Positions 41,757-51,182 are shown, numbered from the stretch's first letter. The stretch is 64,000 bases of DNA from CAJBVW01 sp964457335 (GCA_964457335.1 CAYWGD010000001.1:62001-126000); one strand, 5' to 3'. The notes: generated by a model not told the origin, from the letters alone. Numbers and translations: made by a program.

Positions 41757-42974
41757 ATGAACGTCGTCTTCCTCTCGCCCGCCTACCCGCCCGAGATGGC
41801 CCAGTTCACCCGGGGCCTCGCCGAGGTCGGCGCCCGCGTCCTCGGCGTGGGCGACAGCCACCCCGACGCGCTCCCCGGGCCGCTCCGCGGCCACCTCGCC
41901 GACTACCTCGCGGTGCCGCGCATCCTCGACGAGGACGACGTGATCGCGCGCGTGGCCCGCTGGCTCGGCGGCCGCCGCCCGGACCGCATCGAGACCAACT
42001 GGGAGCCGCTGACGATCCTGGCCGCGCGGATGCGGGCGGCGTTCGGCGTGCCCGGGATGTCGGAGGACGTGGTCCGCGGCTTCCGGGACAAGCCGCTCAT
42101 GCGCGAGCGCGTCGCCGCGGCGGGCCTGCGCGTGCCCCGTTCGGAGCGCGCGCGCACCCGGGCCGAGGCGTGGGCGGCGGCGTCCCGCGTGGGCTTCCCG
42201 CTCATCGTGAAGCCGGTCGCGGGCGCGGGCAGCGCCGACACCTTCCGCGTGGAGGGGGCCGGCGCCCTGGACGGGGTGCTCGACCGCCTGGGCCACGTGC
42301 CCGAGGTCAGCGTCGAGGAGTTCGTGGAGGGCGACGAGTACACGTACGAGACGTTGTGCGTGGACGGGCGGCCGGTCTACGAGAGCGTCTGCCAGTACCA
42401 CCCGAACGCGCTCGTGGCGCGTCAGAACGAGTGGATCAGCCCGATCATCCAGAGCGTGCGGGACCTCGACGAGCCGCGAGTCCGCGGGGGTGTCGCGCTC
42501 GGGCGGGCCGTGCTCGGCGCGCTCGGCATGGGCACCGGCTTCACCCACATGGAGTGGTTCCGGCGCCCCGACGGCGAGGCCGTGTTCGGCGAGATCGCGT
42601 GCCGCGCGCCGGGCGCGAACATGGTCGACCTGATGAACTACACGGGCGACGTGGACCTGTTCCGCGAGTGGGCGCGCGTCGTGTGCTGGGGGGCGTTCGA
42701 GGCGAGCACGGCGCGGCCGTGGAGCGCCGCGATCGTGTTCAAGCGCGCGGAGGGGCAGGGCCGGATCGCGCGCGTCGACGGGCTCGACGCCTTCGTGCGC
42801 CGGCACGGCGCGGCCATCGTGCGCGAGGAGCTCCTCCCCGTCGGCGCGCCCCGCCGCGACTGGAAGCAGACCTTCCTCTCCGACGGAAACCTCGTGGTGC
42901 GCACGCCCGACTTCGGCGCCACGCTGCGCATCGCGATGGAGGCGGCGTCCTCCATCCGGATGCATGCCCGGTGA
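41757..42974 (+). CDS. ATP-grasp enzyme (carboxylate-amine ligase type)
   Basis: A 405-residue ATP-grasp protein, which would activate a carboxylate as acyl phosphate and join it to an amine or thiol. The N-terminal domain (NVVFLSPAYPPEMAQFTRGL) resembles the D-Ala-ligase-like fold. The ATP-grasp core shows GFPLIVKPVAGAGSADTF, VSVEEFVEGDEYTYE and MEWFRRPDGEAVFGEIACR with metal-binding Glu residues. The C-terminal third (SAAIVFKRAEGQGRIARVDG) fits this family. Substrates cannot be told. The following permease gene overlaps by 11 nt, so a product exported by that permease is a possibility. ATG at 41757. Confidence 0.85.
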   Translation: MNVVFLSPAYPPEMAQFTRGLAEVGARVLGVGDSHPDALPGPLRGHLADYLAVPRILDEDDVIARVARWLGGRRPDRIETNWEPLTILAARMRAAFGVPGMSEDVVRGFRDKPLMRERVAAAGLRVPRSERARTRAEAWAAASRVGFPLIVKPVAGAGSADTFRVEGAGALDGVLDRLGHVPEVSVEEFVEGDEYTYETLCVDGRPVYESVCQYHPNALVARQNEWISPIIQSVRDLDEPRVRGGVALGRAVLGALGMGTGFTHMEWFRRPDGEAVFGEIACRAPGANMVDLMNYTGDVDLFREWARVVCWGAFEASTARPWSAAIVFKRAEGQGRIARVDGLDAFVRRHGAAIVREELLPVGAPRRDWKQTFLSDGNLVVRTPDFGATLRIAMEAASSIRMHAR

Positions 42975-44034
42975 GGAGGCGGGCGGCGGCCGCCGCACCG
43001 CCTTCCGTGTGCTCCTCGCGGCCGCGCTGCTCGGGGTCGGGTGGCTGTTGCACCCGTTCTTCCAGGTGCTCACGATCGCGCTGATCACAGCGGTGCTCGC
43101 GACCCCGCTCCACATCGGCGCGCTGCGGCTCGTGCGCGGCCGGAGCTACACCGCCGCCGTGATCACGACGACGCTCCTCACCGTCGGCGTGTTCGGCCCC
43201 ATCGGGGGGCTCGCCTGGCTGCTCTCGCGCGAGCTCGTGGCCATGGCGAACGTCGTGGTCGGCGCCATCCGCGAGGGCGGCGTCGATCGCCTCCTCGACG
43301 CGCTGGACTCGCCCTGGCTCATGGGGCTGTTGTCCGACTTCGGCGTCGACCGCCGGGAGCTCTCGCAGGCGCTCGCGGACGGGGTGCAGCAGGTGTCCGT
43401 GTCGGTGGCCGGCGGGCTCGCGGCCAGCCTGCCCAACGTCTTCTCGCAGACCGCGGGCGTGATCCTCGACGTGGTCGTGTTCTACCTGTCGGTGGTGACG
43501 CTGCTCGCGCGCGGGCCCGACCTCCTCGCGTGGATCGGCCGCATCTCGCCGCTCGACCCGCGCTACCAGCAGCGGCTGTTCAACGTGTTCGCCAGCTTCG
43601 CCCGGAACGTGGTCCTCGCCGGGCTCGTGTGCGGCGTGCTCCAGGGGGCCGTGGCCGCGGTCGGCTACGCCATGGCCGGCATCGACCGGCCGTTCGTGCT
43701 CGGGGTGCTGACCGGGGTGCTGACGTACGTGCCCTTCGTCGGCACGGCCCTGGTGTGGGTGCCGCTCACGACGCAGCTGGTGCTCGCGGAGAAGTGGGGG
43801 ACGGCCATCTTCGTGCTGATCTGGTCGATGGGGGTCACCGCGTCGATCGACAACGTCGTCCGCCCGCTCATCGTGCGCGGGCAGTCCGGCATCCACCCCC
43901 TGCTCGTGCTGCTGGGGGTGCTCGGGGGCCTCCGCTGGCTCGGCATCGTCGGGGTGCTCATCGGCCCGGTGCTCGTCGCGATGCTCGTGACGCTCCTCAC
44001 GCTCTACACGGAGGAGGTCGAGGCGCGTCGGTAG
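42964..44034 (+). CDS. AI-2E/PerM-family membrane transporter
   Basis: A 356-residue protein with about seven or eight membrane helices in the AI-2E (PerM/TqsA) pattern: LLHPFFQVLTIALITAVLAT near the N terminus, a soluble helical insertion (about residues 90-160), then VILDVVVFYLSVVTLLARGP, TGVLTYVPFVGTALVWVP and RGQSGIHPLLVLLGVLGGLR. Members export small molecules such as autoinducer-2 or act as ion antiporters. It overlaps the ATP-grasp gene by 11 nt, so the two may work together. ATG at 42964. Confidence 0.88.
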   Translation: MPGEEAGGGRRTAFRVLLAAALLGVGWLLHPFFQVLTIALITAVLATPLHIGALRLVRGRSYTAAVITTTLLTVGVFGPIGGLAWLLSRELVAMANVVVGAIREGGVDRLLDALDSPWLMGLLSDFGVDRRELSQALADGVQQVSVSVAGGLAASLPNVFSQTAGVILDVVVFYLSVVTLLARGPDLLAWIGRISPLDPRYQQRLFNVFASFARNVVLAGLVCGVLQGAVAAVGYAMAGIDRPFVLGVLTGVLTYVPFVGTALVWVPLTTQLVLAEKWGTAIFVLIWSMGVTASIDNVVRPLIVRGQSGIHPLLVLLGVLGGLRWLGIVGVLIGPVLVAMLVTLLTLYTEEVEARR

Positions 44035-44126
44035 TCCGGACGCCGGGAAGTTGGTGGCGCCGTCGGTGCCCCTCCGATAGTGCGGCGCGCGCGGGCTGGT
44101 CCCGCTCGCGCTCTGGAGACCATCCC

Positions 44127-44402
44127 ATGTTCGCCATCGTCCTCTCGCTCCTCGCCGGCTGCGCTTCCGAGAATTCCTGCGAGCGCTACGTCAACGCCGC
44201 CTACAGCTGCACCGAGGAGGCCGGTGGCGATCCGGCGGCCTACGACGCGGAGACCGTGTGCGGCTCCTGGAACGCCACCGCCGAGGCCGCCTACGGCGAG
44301 TGGTACACCTGCCAGGCCGAGGCCTGGGAGAACGCCGACTGCTCGACCGCCGAGGGCACCTCCGCCGCGGCGACCGCAGCCCAGGAGTGCCCGGCCGCCT
44401 GA
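44127..44402 (+). CDS. Small Cys-rich lipoprotein
   Basis: A 91-residue exported lipoprotein. The short leader MFAIVLSLLAGC places the lipid Cys at position 12. The mature part has six more Cys (SCERY, YSCTEE, TVCGSW, TCQAEAW, DCSTAE, ECPAA), regularly spaced and likely to form three disulfides in the periplasm. It is rich in Ala, Glu and Thr. The family is unknown to me. The following membrane-protein gene begins about 60 nt downstream. ATG at 44127. Confidence 0.72.
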   Translation: MFAIVLSLLAGCASENSCERYVNAAYSCTEEAGGDPAAYDAETVCGSWNATAEAAYGEWYTCQAEAWENADCSTAEGTSAAATAAQECPAA

Positions 44403-44465
44403 TTCGTGATCCGCGCGAGGGCGCGCGTGCGGATGCCTCCGCGTGCGCTACGCTTCGGCCCCGTC

Positions 44466-45527
44466 ATGCCAGCGCTCCTCGCCCGCCTCTTCGGTCCTGA
44501 ACCGGACCGCCGCTTCCGCCGGCTCGCCGGCGTGGTGGCGGTCGGAACCGGCGCCGCCGCCGCCGTCCACGCCCTGGACCCCGGCCTGCCGTTCCCGTTG
44601 CTCGACGCCTGGTTCGCCGCGGCGGCCCTCGTCGCGGCGGGGCTCGCGCTCGCGCCCCTCGGCGTCACGGGGCGGCGCGTCGGCGCGCTCGTCGTCGTGG
44701 CGTTGCTCCTGTACGGGGGGCTCCCGGCCGCGCACAACGCGACCTTCCCGTGGATCGAGCTCGGCCGTGCCCGGATCCCCGAGTGGGAGGACCTGGCGAT
44801 CTTCGGCACGTGCGCGGCGATCTCCGTGACCGCCATCGGCGCGGGCCGGGCGGAGCGGCTGGCCGGGCGGGGGATCGCGCTCGTGGCGGCCGCCGTGCTC
44901 GCCGTCACGCTGCTGCTCCCTGCGAAGTCCTCGTTCCAGGTGCTGTCCGCGCCGCAGCCGGGGATGGTCACGCTCCCGGTGCTCGCCTGGGACGCGCCCG
45001 TGCAGATGCGGTGGACGCGGGTGAACACGACCGGGAACGCGCTCCTGTACCTGCCCGCGCTCGCGCGCGACGAGTGGGCGCTCCTCGAGATCGCCGGGGG
45101 CATCCACCAGGAGGCCGGGCGGACGGCGCTGGCGAAGGGGGAGGGGAGCGAGGCGATCACGCGCCTCCGCGAGGTCGTGCGCTACGGGCTCGTGCGGGGG
45201 CTCGAGGGCGTCGTCCTGCTCACGCTCCTGCTGCGCGCCGCGGGGGTGCCCGCCGCGGCGATCGTCCTGGCCTCGCTCCTGGCGCCGCGCCCCATCCCGG
45301 ACGGGCTCCGGCGCGCGTCCGCGGGGGTCCTCCGGGGCTCGCTCTGGCTCGTCCCCGTGGCCAACCTCGTCGCGCTCGCCGTCGCCACCCTCGCGTGGCT
45401 CCCCGACGACCTCGCCCTCCGCGTCCCGGCGCTCCTCTCCGGGCTCGGGACGCTCGCGATCTTCGGCCTCGTCGAGGCAACCGTCGCCCCCGCCGCCGTC
45501 TCCGCGGCCGCCCGGGAGGCCGCATGA
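44466..45527 (+). CDS. Multi-pass membrane protein, function unknown
   Basis: A 353-residue integral membrane protein. About eight hydrophobic segments are seen, for example LAGVVAVGTGAAAAVHAL, GALVVVALLLYGGLPAAH, GIALVAAAVLAVTLLLPA, VASLLxPRP-like (AIVLASLLAPRP) and LWLVPVANLVALAVATLAWL. One periplasmic loop (about 170-250) is longer. I do not recognise the family. I chose ATG 44466; an upstream ATG at 44406 would add 20 basic residues. Its stop overlaps the start of the sulfatase-like lipoprotein (ATGA at 45524), so the two proteins are probably made and used together. Confidence 0.65.
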   Translation: MPALLARLFGPEPDRRFRRLAGVVAVGTGAAAAVHALDPGLPFPLLDAWFAAAALVAAGLALAPLGVTGRRVGALVVVALLLYGGLPAAHNATFPWIELGRARIPEWEDLAIFGTCAAISVTAIGAGRAERLAGRGIALVAAAVLAVTLLLPAKSSFQVLSAPQPGMVTLPVLAWDAPVQMRWTRVNTTGNALLYLPALARDEWALLEIAGGIHQEAGRTALAKGEGSEAITRLREVVRYGLVRGLEGVVLLTLLLRAAGVPAAAIVLASLLAPRPIPDGLRRASAGVLRGSLWLVPVANLVALAVATLAWLPDDLALRVPALLSGLGTLAIFGLVEATVAPAAVSAAAREAA

Positions 45528-46909
45528 CCCTCCTGCTCGCCCTCCTCGCGTGCTCTGGCGCCGACCGGCCTGCACCCGCCGCCGACGTCGCATCGGCCGC
45601 GCCCGCCGCCTCGGCCCCGGACCTCGCGATCGTCGGCGTCGCCGGCCTCCGCTCCGACACCCAGAGCAGGTCGGGCGAGTGGTTCCTGGAGGCCTTCGCC
45701 GGTGAGCGGGGCGTGGTCTTCTCGAACGCCTACGCCCAGTCCCCGTCGACCTTCGTGAGCCTCTCGAGCCTGCTCGCCGGCCGCTACCCGTCGGCGGTCC
45801 CGATCTGCGGCTTCCCGAGCGATCCCTGGGAGGCGACGGGCGAGCCGCCGTGGTGCACGCGCTGGCCCGAGGGCGTGCCGAGCCTCCCGGCGGTGCTCGC
45901 GCTCTACGGCTACCGCACGGCGCTCGTGACGGCGGACGTGCAGGGCGCCGACCGCTTCGCCGGGCAGTTCCAGGACGTGATCGTGGTCTCCGAGCGCTGG
46001 CAGGACACCGCGACGGACTGGGCGGCCGTGCAGGCGGCGGCGACGAAGTGGTGGACGGCCGACGCGAGCCGGCCGCGCTTCGTGGCGATCGTGGTCTCGG
46101 ACCTCAACGTCCGCACCAACCCTGGGCTGCGGCGCGACATGGGGCTCGACGTCGTGGACGCGAGCGGCGCGCCCATCCAGATCAACCGCCAGCGCGTGTC
46201 CGGCCGGCTCCAGGCGGCGGCGCAGGCCGCGGGCAAGGGCGCCAAGGCCATCGTCGACGCGCTCCGCGCGGGCTCCCCCCGGCCGCTCTGGGCCGCGGTG
46301 ATGGGCACGAACGGCATCAACCTCGGCGACAGCGCGGTGCCGACGCAGGCGCTCCGGGACCGCTCCTGGAGCGACATCCTCGTCGACCGCACGCTCCACG
46401 TGCCGCTCGCGCTCGTGGGCCCGCCGGACGCCTCGCCCGCGCGTGTCGAGGACCAGGTGGTCGAGCTTGTCGACCTCCTCCCCACCTTCCTCGCCAAGGC
46501 GGGCGCGGTCCCCCCGGCCTCCATCCCCGGCCAGGACCTGCTCGCCGACCCCTTCGTCGCCGACCCCGCGGCGACCGCCTACGCCGAGTTCGGCGACATG
46601 CTCGCGGTGCGCTCGGGCACGCGCATGTACTCGGTGCGCGCGTTCTTCTACAACCGGAGCGCGCTCGACCCCGAGCTGACGAACTTCGTCATCGACTACC
46701 GGCCCGACCCCGGCAAGTACTGGCTCAACGACCTCGCGAGCGACCCGTTCCAGGAGCGCAACCTGCTCCAGGCGGACCCGGAGGGCGCGCGCCGGATGAA
46801 CGACCTGCTCGTGAAGATCCGCACGGGCCCGGGGGCGCCGCCCGACGGCGCGCTCGACGCGCGTCGCATCTGGGAGCTACGGATGGCCCCGGCCGACGGC
46901 TACTGGTAG
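45524..46909 (+). CDS. Degenerate sulfatase-superfamily lipoprotein (metal ligands missing)
   Basis: A 461-residue exported lipoprotein with the short leader MTLLLALLAC (Cys10). It follows the sulfatase outline: FVSLSSLLAGRYPS at the nucleophile loop (Thr76 where Cys would be), HVPLALVGPPD, VELVDLLPTFLAKAGA near the C-terminal part. However, the first metal motif reads VGVAGLRSD instead of D-x-L-R-x-D, and the DHG motif is replaced by GTNGINLGD. So it probably cannot hold a metal and is a pseudoenzyme, perhaps binding a sulfated or phosphorylated glycan. It is coupled to the upstream membrane protein by an ATGA overlap. Confidence 0.75.
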   Translation: MTLLLALLACSGADRPAPAADVASAAPAASAPDLAIVGVAGLRSDTQSRSGEWFLEAFAGERGVVFSNAYAQSPSTFVSLSSLLAGRYPSAVPICGFPSDPWEATGEPPWCTRWPEGVPSLPAVLALYGYRTALVTADVQGADRFAGQFQDVIVVSERWQDTATDWAAVQAAATKWWTADASRPRFVAIVVSDLNVRTNPGLRRDMGLDVVDASGAPIQINRQRVSGRLQAAAQAAGKGAKAIVDALRAGSPRPLWAAVMGTNGINLGDSAVPTQALRDRSWSDILVDRTLHVPLALVGPPDASPARVEDQVVELVDLLPTFLAKAGAVPPASIPGQDLLADPFVADPAATAYAEFGDMLAVRSGTRMYSVRAFFYNRSALDPELTNFVIDYRPDPGKYWLNDLASDPFQERNLLQADPEGARRMNDLLVKIRTGPGAPPDGALDARRIWELRMAPADGYW

Positions 46910-46959
46910 CGGCTGGAACCCGCGGCGACGGCGGCTTATAGCCGACGGAGAGGTGTCTT

Positions 46960-48390
46960 TTGGCCAACGACCTCGCCGCCGCGCAACTCCCCGACGACGT
47001 GGTCGGCGCGCCCTTCGCGCGCCTGAAGGCCGCGTGGAACGCCGAGCCCCCCCTCGACGTCGACGCGCGGCTCGCGCTCCTCGCCAAGCTCCAGGCGTGG
47101 ATCGTGGGCCACCAGGCCGCGATCGTGGAGGCGATCTCGGCCGACTTCGGCCACCGCTCCGCGCACGAGACCCGGGCCGCCGAGATCGCGCTGGTCGTGG
47201 GCGATCTGCAGCACACGCGCGCGCACCTGCGCTCCTGGGCCCGCCCCGAGGCGCGCCAGACCTTCTGGGGCTTCCTCCCCGCGGCGTCGCGGGTGATCCG
47301 GCAGCCGCGGGGCGTCGTGGGCGTGATGGTGCCGTGGAACTACCCGTTCCAGCTCGCCGCGGTGCCGCTCGCCGGGGCCATCGCGGCCGGCAACCGCGTG
47401 CTGATCAAGCCCTCGGAGATCACCCCGCGCACCGGCGAGCTCGTGCGGGAGATGGTCCGCGCCGTGTTCCCGGAGGACATGGTCGACGTGGTGACCGGCG
47501 GCGTGGACGTGGCGAGCGCGTTCGCGCGCCTCCCGTTCGACCACCTGTTCTTCACCGGCTCCACCTCGGTCGGGAGGATGGTGATGCGGGCCGCCGCCGA
47601 GAACCTCGTCCCCGTCACGCTCGAGCTCGGCGGGAAGAGCCCGGTGATCGTGCACCCGACCTTCGACGTGGGCCGCGCCGCCACGAGCGTGGCCGGCGGC
47701 AAGCTCCTGAACGCGGGGCAGACCTGCATCGCGCCGGACTACGTCCTCGTCGGCAAGGAGCGCCTCGCCCCCTTCGTCGCCGCGCTCGAGAAGGCGATCG
47801 CGACGAGCTACCCGCGCATCGTCGACAACCCCGACTACACGAGCATCGTCAACGACCGCCACCACGCGCGCCTGCTGTCGCTGCTCGAGGACGCGCGGCG
47901 CAAGGGCGCGGAGATCAAGCAGATCAACCCGGCGAACGAGTCGGCGGAGGGGACGCGCAAGCTCTTCCCCACGCTGGTGCTCGGCGCCACGCCCGAGATG
48001 CTCGTGATGCAGGACGAGATCTTCGGGCCGATCCTGCCGATCCTCGCCGTCTCGGGCGTGGACGAGGCGGTGCGCTTCGTGAACCAGCGCCCCCGCCCGC
48101 TGGCCCTCTACTACTTCGACGACGACGGCCGCCGCGTGGAGGACGTGCTCGCGCGCACCACGTCGGGCGGCGCCTCCGTGAACGCGACGCTCTACCACAT
48201 GCCGCAGCACGACCTGCCGTTCGGCGGCGTGGGCGCGAGCGGCATGGGCGCCTACCACGGCTTCGACAGCTTCCGGACGTTCTCCCACGAGAAGGGGGTC
48301 TTCTACCAGACGCGCCTGAACGGCGAGGCGTCGCTGCGCCCGCCCTACGGGAAGCTGTTCGATCTCGTCATGCGCGCGTTGATCCGCTAG
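46960..48390 (+). CDS. NAD(P)-dependent aldehyde dehydrogenase (coniferyl-aldehyde-dehydrogenase-like)
   Basis: A 476-residue cytoplasmic ALDH without the long C-terminal tail. Active-site residues: Asn127 in VPWNYPF, Glu222 in LELGGKSP and Cys256 in NAGQTCIAPDYV. Coenzyme binding is shown by FFTGSTSVGR. The size and the sequence IFGPILPI place it near coniferyl aldehyde dehydrogenases and fatty-aldehyde dehydrogenases; I cannot define the aldehyde. It starts at TTG 46960 behind GGAGAGG. It may belong to an oxidative-stress or lipid-metabolism role, but the neighbours do not tell. Confidence 0.9.
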   Translation: MANDLAAAQLPDDVVGAPFARLKAAWNAEPPLDVDARLALLAKLQAWIVGHQAAIVEAISADFGHRSAHETRAAEIALVVGDLQHTRAHLRSWARPEARQTFWGFLPAASRVIRQPRGVVGVMVPWNYPFQLAAVPLAGAIAAGNRVLIKPSEITPRTGELVREMVRAVFPEDMVDVVTGGVDVASAFARLPFDHLFFTGSTSVGRMVMRAAAENLVPVTLELGGKSPVIVHPTFDVGRAATSVAGGKLLNAGQTCIAPDYVLVGKERLAPFVAALEKAIATSYPRIVDNPDYTSIVNDRHHARLLSLLEDARRKGAEIKQINPANESAEGTRKLFPTLVLGATPEMLVMQDEIFGPILPILAVSGVDEAVRFVNQRPRPLALYYFDDDGRRVEDVLARTTSGGASVNATLYHMPQHDLPFGGVGASGMGAYHGFDSFRTFSHEKGVFYQTRLNGEASLRPPYGKLFDLVMRALIR

Positions 48391-48413
48391 AGCACGAACT
48401 CCACGGGGAACCG

Positions 48414-49250
48414 ATGGCGCCCTCCTTCCGCACGATCCTCCTGCCCTACGACGGCTCCGAGCCGGCGCGCGCCGCCGCGGCGCACGCGCGGCTGCTCGCG
48501 GCGGGCTCCGGCGCCACGGTGGTGCTGGCCTACGTGCTCCCCGGGTACGATCTGCTCGCGGAGTTCGGCGCGGGGCCGGCGGCCGGGCGCGACGCGACCG
48601 CGATGCTCTCCGAGGTGGCCGCCACGTTCCCGGGGCCCACCGAGCTCCGGCTCCTGGAGGGGGACCCCGCGGAGGCGGTGGCCGCCGAGGCCGAGCGGCT
48701 CAAGGCGGACCTCGTGGTCCTGGGCTCGCGCGGGCGCTCGCCGCTCGCCGGGCTCCTCCTCGGGAGCACGTCCCGCAAGCTGCTCAACGCCTCGGGGCGC
48801 CCCGTGCTCGTCGCCCACGAGGAGGTGTCCGCGATCCGGACCGTGCTCGCCGGCGTGGAGCAGGGCGAGGGCGCGGAGCGGGTGGCGGCGGCCGCGGCGG
48901 CGGTCGCGGCGGCCACGAGCGCCAAGGTGACGCTGGTCAACGTGGTGGACGCCGACCGCGCCCTCGTCGCGCACCCCGAGCGCTTCGGCATCCCCGAGCA
49001 GGCCTGGAAGGAGGCCCTCGGCAAGCACGCCGAGCGCGTGTTCGGCGCGGTGCGCCACCTCGTCCCGGGGGCGCCCGAGGAACTGCGGTACGGCCCCGCG
49101 AACCAGGAGCTGCGCGAGGCGGCCGAGTCGAAGAAGGCGGAGATCGTGGTCGTGGCGCGCCGGGGCCGCTCCGGGCTCGACGTCGACGCCTGGTTCAGCG
49201 TCGCGTTCACCCTCGCGGTGCGCGGCCCGTTCGCCACCCTGGTCGTGTAG
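48414..49250 (+). CDS. Two-domain universal stress protein
   Basis: A 278-residue protein made of two UspA-like domains. Domain 1 (about 5-138) has the ATP-loop motif VVLGSRGRSPLAGLLLGSTS (Gly-x2-Gly-x9-Gly-Ser). Domain 2 (about 142-278) shows VVVARRGRSGLD and lacks the full nucleotide loop. Universal stress proteins respond to oxidative, starvation and respiratory stress, and often bind ATP. The gene starts 21 nt after the aldehyde dehydrogenase stop (ATG at 48414). Confidence 0.88.
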   Translation: MAPSFRTILLPYDGSEPARAAAAHARLLAAGSGATVVLAYVLPGYDLLAEFGAGPAAGRDATAMLSEVAATFPGPTELRLLEGDPAEAVAAEAERLKADLVVLGSRGRSPLAGLLLGSTSRKLLNASGRPVLVAHEEVSAIRTVLAGVEQGEGAERVAAAAAAVAAATSAKVTLVNVVDADRALVAHPERFGIPEQAWKEALGKHAERVFGAVRHLVPGAPEELRYGPANQELREAAESKKAEIVVVARRGRSGLDVDAWFSVAFTLAVRGPFATLVV

Positions 49251-49256
49251 CGCCCG

Positions 49257-50009
49257 TTGATCCACGGCCGGCGCGTCCACGTCGTGCTCCCCGCGTACAA
49301 CGCGGCCCGCACGCTCGCGGCCACCGTGGCCGCCATCCCGCGCGACGTCGTCGACCACGTGCTGCTCGTGGACGACGCGAGCCGCGACGACACCGTCGCC
49401 GTCGCGCGCGGGCTGGGCCTCCCCGTCGTCGTGCACCCGGAGAACCGGGGCTACGGCGCCAACCAGAAGACGTGCTACCGCGCCGCGCTCGACGCGGGCG
49501 CCGACGTGATCGTCATGGTCCACCCCGACGGCCAGTACGACCCCCGGCTCGTCCCGGCGATGGCGTCGCTCGTCGCGCTCGGCCGCTACGACCTCGTGCT
49601 CGGGACGCGCGTCCTCGGGCGCGGCGCGCGCCACGGCGGCATGCCGGTCTGGCGCCTCGCGGCCAACCGTGCGCTCACCGGGCTCGAGAACGTGCTGCTC
49701 GACCGGGCGCTCTCCGAGTGGCACACCGGGCTCCGGGCCTACGCGCGCGGCGCGCTCGAGCGCATCCCCTTCGCGCGGGACTCCGACGACTTCGTCTTCG
49801 ACAACGAGCTCCTGGTGCAGGCCGTGTACCTCGGCCTCGAGATCGGGGAGGTCTCGGGCCCCGCCGTCTACGGGTCGGAGAGCTCGTCGATCAGCCCGGC
49901 CCGGGCCGCGCGCTACGGCGCGGGGGTGGTGCGGTGCGCGGTGGCGGGGCGGCTCGCCCGCATGGGCCTCGCGCGGCCGCGGCTCTTCGAGGGGCTGACG
50001 CCGGGGTGA
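49257..50009 (+). CDS. GT2-family glycosyltransferase
   Basis: A 250-residue inverting glycosyltransferase (GT-A fold, DPM1-like) moving a sugar from a nucleotide donor, typically to a lipid carrier. Landmarks: VVLPAYNAARTLAATV at the N terminus, LLVDDASRDDTVAVA, HPENRGYGANQKT and MVHPDGQYDPRL (DGQ in the DXD position). No membrane helix is seen. It starts at TTG 49257 with no good ribosome-binding site, 6 nt after the stress-protein stop. It converges with the nucleotide-sugar gene rfbB, whose stop is 2 nt away. Confidence 0.88.
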   Translation: MIHGRRVHVVLPAYNAARTLAATVAAIPRDVVDHVLLVDDASRDDTVAVARGLGLPVVVHPENRGYGANQKTCYRAALDAGADVIVMVHPDGQYDPRLVPAMASLVALGRYDLVLGTRVLGRGARHGGMPVWRLAANRALTGLENVLLDRALSEWHTGLRAYARGALERIPFARDSDDFVFDNELLVQAVYLGLEIGEVSGPAVYGSESSSISPARAARYGAGVVRCAVAGRLARMGLARPRLFEGLTPG

Positions 50010-50011
50010 GC

Positions 50012-51067
50012 CTACGCCGGCGCGAGCGTGGCGGCGGCGCGTCGGCCCGCGTACCACGCGACCGTGGTGCGGAGGCCCTCCTCCAGCGAGGTCGTGGGCG
50101 TCCAGCCGAGCGCCCGGGTGATCTTGCCGAAGTCGAGCGCGTAGCGGCGGTCGTGGCCGCGGCGGTCGGTCACCGCGCGGATGAGCACGGCGTGCGGCGC
50201 GTGCGCGGGGTCCTCGCGGTCGAGCTCGCCGCAGATCTGCGCGACGAGGTCGCGGTTCTCGACCTGGAGACCGCCGCCGACGTGCCACACCTGGCCCGCG
50301 GCCCCGCGCCGCACGATGGCGAGGATCGCGGCGACGTGGTCGTCCACGTAGAGCCAGTCCCGCACCTGCCGCCCGTCCCCGTAGAGCGGGAGCGTGCGCC
50401 CGGAGAGCGCGTTCTGCACGAACAGCGGCACGAGCTTCTCGGGGTACTGCCGCGGGCCGTAGGTGTTCGCGCCGAGGTGCAGGCTCACCGGCAGCCCGTA
50501 GGTGCGGCCCGCCGCGAGGAGCAGGTGGTCCGCGCCGGCCTTGCTCGCGGAGTAGGGGTTCGAGGGGGCGTAGGGGGCCCCCTCCGCGGGCGGCGGCGCG
50601 CCGTGCGGGAGGTCGCCGTACACCTCGTCCGTGCCGACGTTGTGGAGCCGCACGTCGCGCGCGAGCTTCTCCTCGTCGAGCCACACGCGCTGCGTCGCCT
50701 CGAGCAGCGACGCCATGCCGACGAGGTTCGTGCGCACGAACCCCGCGGGCGCCGCGATCGAGCGGTCGACGTGGGTCTCGGCGGCGAAGTGGACGACGGT
50801 GTCGGGGCGGTGGGCGCGCAGCAGGTCGACGAGCAGCTTCGTGTCGCACACGTCGCCGTGGACGAAGGTGTGCCGGTCGCCCGGGACGCCCGCGAGGTTG
50901 GCCTTGGAGCCCGCGTAGGTGAGCGCGTCGAGCGTGACCACGCGCGCCGCCGGGTCCTCGGCGAGCAGCTGGTGGACGAACGTGGACCCGATGAAGCCCG
51001 CGCCCCCGGTGACGAGCACGGTCCGGAGCTCGCGGGGCTTCGTCAGCTGGGGGTCGGCGGTGGGCAC
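50012..51067 (-). CDS. rfbB: dTDP-glucose 4,6-dehydratase
   Basis: A 351-residue short-chain dehydrogenase that makes dTDP-4-keto-6-deoxyglucose for rhamnose and other deoxysugars. Cofactor motif LVTGGAGFIGSTF; active-site VGTDEVYGD (Thr-Asp-Glu) and YSASKAGADHL (Tyr-x3-Lys) are diagnostic, as is RDWLYVDDHVAAI. I place the start at GTG 51067, so that about 15 residues precede the Rossmann strand. An earlier start at 51169 would add a basic unrelated stretch. rfbA, rfbC and rfbD are not adjacent. Confidence 0.92.
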   Translation of the reverse strand: MPTADPQLTKPRELRTVLVTGGAGFIGSTFVHQLLAEDPAARVVTLDALTYAGSKANLAGVPGDRHTFVHGDVCDTKLLVDLLRAHRPDTVVHFAAETHVDRSIAAPAGFVRTNLVGMASLLEATQRVWLDEEKLARDVRLHNVGTDEVYGDLPHGAPPPAEGAPYAPSNPYSASKAGADHLLLAAGRTYGLPVSLHLGANTYGPRQYPEKLVPLFVQNALSGRTLPLYGDGRQVRDWLYVDDHVAAILAIVRRGAAGQVWHVGGGLQVENRDLVAQICGELDREDPAHAPHAVLIRAVTDRRGHDRRYALDFGKITRALGWTPTTSLEEGLRTTVAWYAGRRAAATLAPA

Positions 51068-51182
51068 GGGACGGGCGTAGCCGCGCCGCTCGGGAACGAC
51101 CAGGGGCGGGCGACGGGCGATGCAGCGCCGCGCGGGCGGGACGGGGGGCGGCTGGCGCGGTCGCAGCATTCCCGCCGGCCGA

